Translations under genes and position numbers: made by a program | Notes under the pieces: generated by a model | The model's database searches: none | Told to the model about the DNA's origin: nothing | What the model saw: only the letters and a program-made list of their open reading frames with translations | Assembly (NCBI GenBank): GCA_964494985.1 | Contig: CAZBUB010000039.1 | Coordinates: forward strand, 1-23,184 | Length of the DNA: 23,184 nucleotides | Reading direction: 5' to 3' | Source of the DNA: CAZBUB01 sp964494985 | GTDB taxonomy: Bacteria > Desulfobacterota > Desulfovibrionia > Desulfovibrionales > Desulfothermaceae | In this document: piece after piece, positions 20,556 through 23,184 of the stretch | How positions within the stretch are numbered: position 1 is the stretch's first letter | Layout of the letters: every line of letters begins with the position of its first letter

Positions 20556-20729
20556 CTCCACAACCTCCATTTCCTTTTGGTATGTCAAATTTACATTCAA
20601 TGCAGGGAGCTGCTGCACCGTCATATAAGGAAATACAAATAAATCGCTTCAAGATTACGACCCGCAATACAGCTTAAACCCATGGCTACATTCGTTTTGT
20701 GAAGTTTGTATGAATGATACGTAACAATT

Positions 20730-20774
20730 TTATTACAAAGATTAGTAATGATTATCGATCAAATTTTGTAATAA
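20730..20774. promoter_or_regulatory. inverted repeat between the divergent metal operons
   Basis: TTATTACAAA (20730-20739) and TTTGTAATAA (20765-20774) are perfect 10-bp reverse complements, 25 nt apart. They lie in an AT-rich 320-bp gap between two divergently transcribed operons and just upstream of the plus-strand promoter, fitting a shared operator. Confidence 0.45.
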
Positions 20775-20787
20775 TTCTGAAAAGCTA

Positions 20788-20818
20788 TTGACATCTGTAT
20801 GTAAGAAATGCTTAAAAT
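20788..20818 (+). promoter_or_regulatory. sigma-70 promoter of the DUF5132/ATPase operon
   Basis: TTGACA (20788-20793) and TTAAAA/TAAAAT (20812-20818) are separated by 18-19 bp. The first gene starts at 20877. A 10-bp inverted repeat lies directly upstream. Confidence 0.6.
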
Positions 20819-20876
20819 CAATTTTTGAAGTATTCTCAATTCATCTCGCAGTGACCCCTTGAGAAAGGAGACCGCT

Positions 20877-21134
20877 ATGCGTTTTCTGCTTGGACTAGGT
20901 GTCGGGCTCTTGCTGCCCCTGATTTCTAGGGCTTGGCTGAAACTCCCTGGCCAGAAGACAGCTCAAAAAATTCTGGGTGTTGAGGACAAAATTGCAGGAG
21001 ATGAATCTCGGCATGGGACCATATCTCCAACTTCTCCGAACAAAGCAGCAAATATGAGCTCAGAGGATAGGCCTACGGAATTTGAATGGCCAAAAGTGCA
21101 AGGAAATTCTCAGGATTCTGAGTTTCATTGGTAA
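20877..21134 (+). CDS. short membrane protein, divergent DUF5132-like paralogue
   Basis: An 85-residue protein starting MRFLLGLGVGLLLPLISRAWLK, a glycine-rich hydrophobic segment (1-20) that probably inserts in the membrane. The pattern GLGxxxxxPLxxRxxL recurs at the N-terminus of the next two genes, so this looks like a diverged member of the same family. The tail (25-85) is polar and acidic. AAGGAG precedes the ATG. It is the first gene of the plus-strand operon. Confidence 0.7.
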   Translation: MRFLLGLGVGLLLPLISRAWLKLPGQKTAQKILGVEDKIAGDESRHGTISPTSPNKAANMSSEDRPTEFEWPKVQGNSQDSEFHW

Positions 21135-21190
21135 GTTAAGGACAAGCAAAGCGTGATAGTAAACTTTAACCAATTGTTCAGGAGGACACT

Positions 21191-21448
21191 ATGAATTTCA
21201 AGATGGGCAACATGACCACAGGAATCGCTTTTGGACTGGGATTTATGATCGCCGCTCCCATTGCGGCCAAGATGCTCAGCGGCGTAGGCCGCCCCTTGCT
21301 CAAGGAGGCGGTCAAGGGCGGTATGTATGTCTATGATCAGAGCCGAACCATGCTGGCCGAGGCCAGGGAGTCCCTGGAGGACCTTTCAGCCGAGGCCCGT
21401 TCTGAACTGGCTCAGTCCAAACAACTGCCAGCTAAGGCTCAGGAATAG
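21191..21448 (+). CDS. DUF5132-like membrane protein 1
   Basis: An 85-residue protein. Residues 9-30 (MTTGIAFGLGFMIAAPIAAKML) are a glycine/alanine-rich membrane segment. LLKEAVKGGMYVYDQSRTMLAEARESLEDL then forms an amphipathic helix likely to lie on the membrane. The sequence is closely related to the following gene (shared LLKEA(V/I)KGGM and Gly-x-x-Gly spacing). AGGAGG precedes the ATG. Proteins of this type are found beside P-type ATPases and HMA-like proteins. No catalytic residues are present, so a small accessory subunit is the reasonable reading. Confidence 0.8.
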   Translation: MNFKMGNMTTGIAFGLGFMIAAPIAAKMLSGVGRPLLKEAVKGGMYVYDQSRTMLAEARESLEDLSAEARSELAQSKQLPAKAQE

Positions 21449-21484
21449 AAGACTGGCGGACACTCATATGAAGGAGGTGTAATC

Positions 21485-21784
21485 ATGCCTTTTTTTCGCA
21501 TGCCAGGAAGTTTTGGCTCTGGTTTTCTGCTTGGCCTGGGAGCGGCCACCCTGGTGCCTTTGGCCGCTCGAGTGCTCTCCGGTGCGGGGAAACCATTGCT
21601 CAAGGAAGCCATCAAAGGGGGGATGATAGCCGTAGACAAATCCAAAGCCCTGTATGCTGAGGCTCAAAGCTCCATATCCCAGGCTACCTCTGAGGCGAAA
21701 ACTGAAGCCACGACCGGTGCTGGAAAGTCGGCTCAGACCGGAGGGACGTCGGCAAAAAAACAAAGCTCCGCTACAGGGAATTGA
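21485..21784 (+). CDS. DUF5132-like membrane protein 2
   Basis: A 99-residue paralogue of the preceding gene. The membrane segment is GSGFLLGLGAATLVPLAARVL (about 10-30), followed by the shared LLKEAIKGGMIAVDKSKALYAEAQ helix. A long Ser/Thr/Ala/Lys-rich tail (about 65-99) is probably disordered. GGAGGT is the ribosome site. It lies 36 nt after its paralogue and ends next to the HMA-like gene start, consistent with tandem duplication inside one operon. Confidence 0.82.
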   Translation: MPFFRMPGSFGSGFLLGLGAATLVPLAARVLSGAGKPLLKEAIKGGMIAVDKSKALYAEAQSSISQATSEAKTEATTGAGKSAQTGGTSAKKQSSATGN

Positions 21785-21786
21785 AA

Positions 21787-22323
21787 ATGGTGGCTTCAAA
21801 TGGCCCCAACCAGGGAAAAACCAGGGATCTTCCCATAGGCCGCTGCGTCCACTCCTCTGCTGCGCGTATTCGCCTGCGCGTGAAAGAAAAGCAGGGCGAT
21901 GAGATCTATTTTAATCAGGTGTTGCAGACCTTGCGCGCTGCTTTTCCAAAGGCCAAGATAGAGGTCAATCCCCTAACGGGTTCTGTGCTGTGTATTGGGA
22001 TTGAGCGCTTTGAGGATTTGGCCAGAGCCGCAAGGGAGAAACATCTTTTCCAGATCACCGCGTTACCGCCCAGGGTGACAGCTACCAAAGCCGTTCACCG
22101 CGGGGTAGCGGAAATGAATGCAACCATCAGGCGATCTTCCGGGGGAGAGCTTGATCTCAGCAGCCTGGTTTTTCTCATTCTCATAGGTACTGGGATCTAC
22201 CAGGTTGTCCGGGGCAATCTGGGCCTTCCCCCCTGGTACACCGCCTTTTGGTACGCCTTGGGCGTGTGCACCAAATCTGTAAGCGATGAATCCCATGATC
22301 CCAAGCAAGGGTTTGAGCTATGA
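21787..22323 (+). CDS. membrane-anchored HMA-like protein
   Basis: A 178-residue protein. The N-terminal part (about 15-90) is the same HMA-like module as in the minus-strand small protein: VHSSAARIRLRVKEK, then IEVNPLTGSVLCIGIE, without the CxxC metal site. A hydrophobic stretch near 125-155 (LSSLVFLILIGTGIYQVV, then PPWYTAFWYALGV) would anchor it in the membrane. ATG 21787 is preferred; TTG at 21781, overlapping the previous stop, is an alternative. Its own stop overlaps the ATPase start as ATGA, so the two are translationally coupled. It is probably an accessory subunit of the ATPase. Confidence 0.82.
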   Translation: MVASNGPNQGKTRDLPIGRCVHSSAARIRLRVKEKQGDEIYFNQVLQTLRAAFPKAKIEVNPLTGSVLCIGIERFEDLARAAREKHLFQITALPPRVTATKAVHRGVAEMNATIRRSSGGELDLSSLVFLILIGTGIYQVVRGNLGLPPWYTAFWYALGVCTKSVSDESHDPKQGFEL

Positions 22324-23184
22324 ACAGTCCGGCCAATGCAGGAACATTGATTTCTCCGGTCCATACCTGTGTTCCAGGCAGGGCTCGCTTTAAAGTGATC
22401 GGTCTGAAGTTCAATAACCAGCTGACTCAAGGTCTGGTTCGTGGCCTTCAAGCTTCATCCACGATCAAGGCAGTCAGAGGAAATCCCAATAATGGAAGCC
22501 TGCTGGTTCATTTCCATCCGGAAACAGCCTGGTCAAAGATTATGGATCAGATTGCCCAGGTTCTGGCTGAGGTCAAGAACAGATCATTTCCCTTCGAAAT
22601 CGGATCTGAGCCTGCTTCAGGCCCCACATATCATCGAACCAGCACTAAACGGACCCTGGAATTTGTCGAAAGTTCTCTCTCCCATGGGATAACGGAAGAG
22701 GAGGCTAAGAGACGTCTGGATATTTATGGCCCCAATTCCTTGCCCCTTCCCAAGGAAAAATCCGGATGGGCCATATTTGCGGAACAATTCTTCTCTCTGC
22801 CCGTAGCTCTGCTAGGAGCAGCTGCTGGAATTTCCCTGCTCACCGGCGGTCTGCTGGAGGCAGCCGTTATTTCCGGAGTGGTGGTGGCCAATTCCATTAT
22901 CGGCTTTGCCACCGAACGGCAGTCGGAAAAGGCTATCGCCTCCTTGCAGAAACTCGATCCACCTCCGGCCCGGGTGCTGCGCAATGATCACAAGACCTCC
23001 ATTCCGGCAGCTGATCTTGTTCCGGGAGATATCCTCCTCCTGCAGCCCGGGACATACGTAGGGGCTGATTCTCGAATCATCCAGGCTGAAAACCTGACTG
23101 TGGATGAATCTATTTTGACCGGGGAGAGCCTGCCGGTGGAAAAGGTGAGCAAGGCCTTGGCCAAAAAGCATCTTCCGGTTGCAG
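22320..23184 (+). CDS. P-type cation-transporting ATPase with N-terminal HMA-like module (partial)
   Basis: The first 288 codons are present; the gene runs off the window. Residues about 10-75 are a third copy of the HMA-like module (VHTCVPGRARFKVIG, then GNPNNGSLLVHFHP). Next is a cation-ATPase N-terminal domain (SHGITEEEAKRRLDIYGPNSLPLPK), then two membrane segments (LPVALLGAAAGISLLTGGLLEAAVISGVVVANSIIGF). The actuator domain follows, with PGDILLLQPG and the diagnostic TGES in VDESILTGESLPVEK. The phosphorylation site DKTGT and the pump motif in M4 are outside, so the ion cannot be read. The overall layout is closer to Ca2+/Mg2+-type (P2/P3) than to CPx heavy-metal pumps. The start is fixed by the ATGA overlap with the upstream gene. 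Confidence 0.92.
   Translation, partial: MNSPANAGTLISPVHTCVPGRARFKVIGLKFNNQLTQGLVRGLQASSTIKAVRGNPNNGSLLVHFHPETAWSKIMDQIAQVLAEVKNRSFPFEIGSEPASGPTYHRTSTKRTLEFVESSLSHGITEEEAKRRLDIYGPNSLPLPKEKSGWAIFAEQFFSLPVALLGAAAGISLLTGGLLEAAVISGVVVANSIIGFATERQSEKAIASLQKLDPPPARVLRNDHKTSIPAADLVPGDILLLQPGTYVGADSRIIQAENLTVDESILTGESLPVEKVSKALAKKHLPVA

Noticed and set aside
1..23184. CRISPR array
   Set aside because: I found no series of short, regularly spaced direct repeats on either strand; the only repeated unit seen is the two-copy inverted-repeat element.

Overview
This window looks like chromosome from a sulfate-reducing deltaproteobacterium (Desulfobacterota, probably a Desulfovibrionales relative). The evidence is indirect: a GAK-system gene set that I associate mainly with that group, a PHP/glycosyltransferase fusion, an EAL-CBS-GGDEF regulator, frequent AGG and ATA codons in a moderately GC-rich background, and strong Shine-Dalgarno sites. 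No ribosomal or other taxonomic marker is present, so the assignment is an inference.

Layout. (1) 1-3960: a truncated tRNA-Thr(CGT) on the minus strand with a near-consensus promoter. Then plus-strand genes: an intact HDAC-family deacetylase directly abutting a PAS-LuxR regulator, a 70-aa protein followed by an unusual FKBP-like/SAM-methyltransferase fusion, and a pyridoxamine-phosphate-oxidase-like flavoprotein behind a Fur/PerR-like palindrome. (2) 3961-7602: a long inverted-repeat element, then minus-strand genes for an imidazolonepropionase-like amidohydrolase (behind a small, possibly frameshifted ORF whose ribosome site sits in a hairpin) and an EAL-CBS-GGDEF protein with a structured leader. 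(3) 7842-15280: the core of the window, a minus-strand GAK ('grasp and kinase') locus. In transcription order it encodes a PHP-like protein, an amphi-Trp-type small protein, a PhoU-aminoglycoside-phosphotransferase fusion, a RimK-like ATP-grasp enzyme, an HprK-related kinase B, a CofD/YvcK-like protein and a second amphi-Trp protein, ending at a strong terminator. A second copy of the inverted-repeat element sits inside it. The families are named, but I know of no established function. (4) 15306-19464: a BrnT/BrnA-type toxin-antitoxin pair, a remnant of a Fis-type helix-turn-helix, an 831-aa PHP-GT4 fusion, and a VapC/VapB-type pair. Both toxin-antitoxin operons have a perfect palindrome at their promoter. 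(5) 19711-23184: a divergent metal-related cluster. On the minus strand are a small HMA-like protein and a thioredoxin-type arsenate reductase. On the plus strand are three short glycine-rich membrane proteins (DUF5132-like), a membrane-anchored HMA-like protein and a P-type cation ATPase that runs off the window.

How the genes may work together. In the GAK locus, an HPr-kinase-like enzyme, an APH-like kinase, an ATP-grasp ligase and a CofD-like transferase are co-transcribed with two small amphipathic proteins. This suggests phosphorylation or ligation of a small-protein or small-molecule substrate, with PhoU and PHP modules adding a phosphate theme; this is inference. In the last cluster, three proteins share the same HMA-like module (VPGR...NPLTGSV), which suggests one membrane-associated P-type ATPase assembly.
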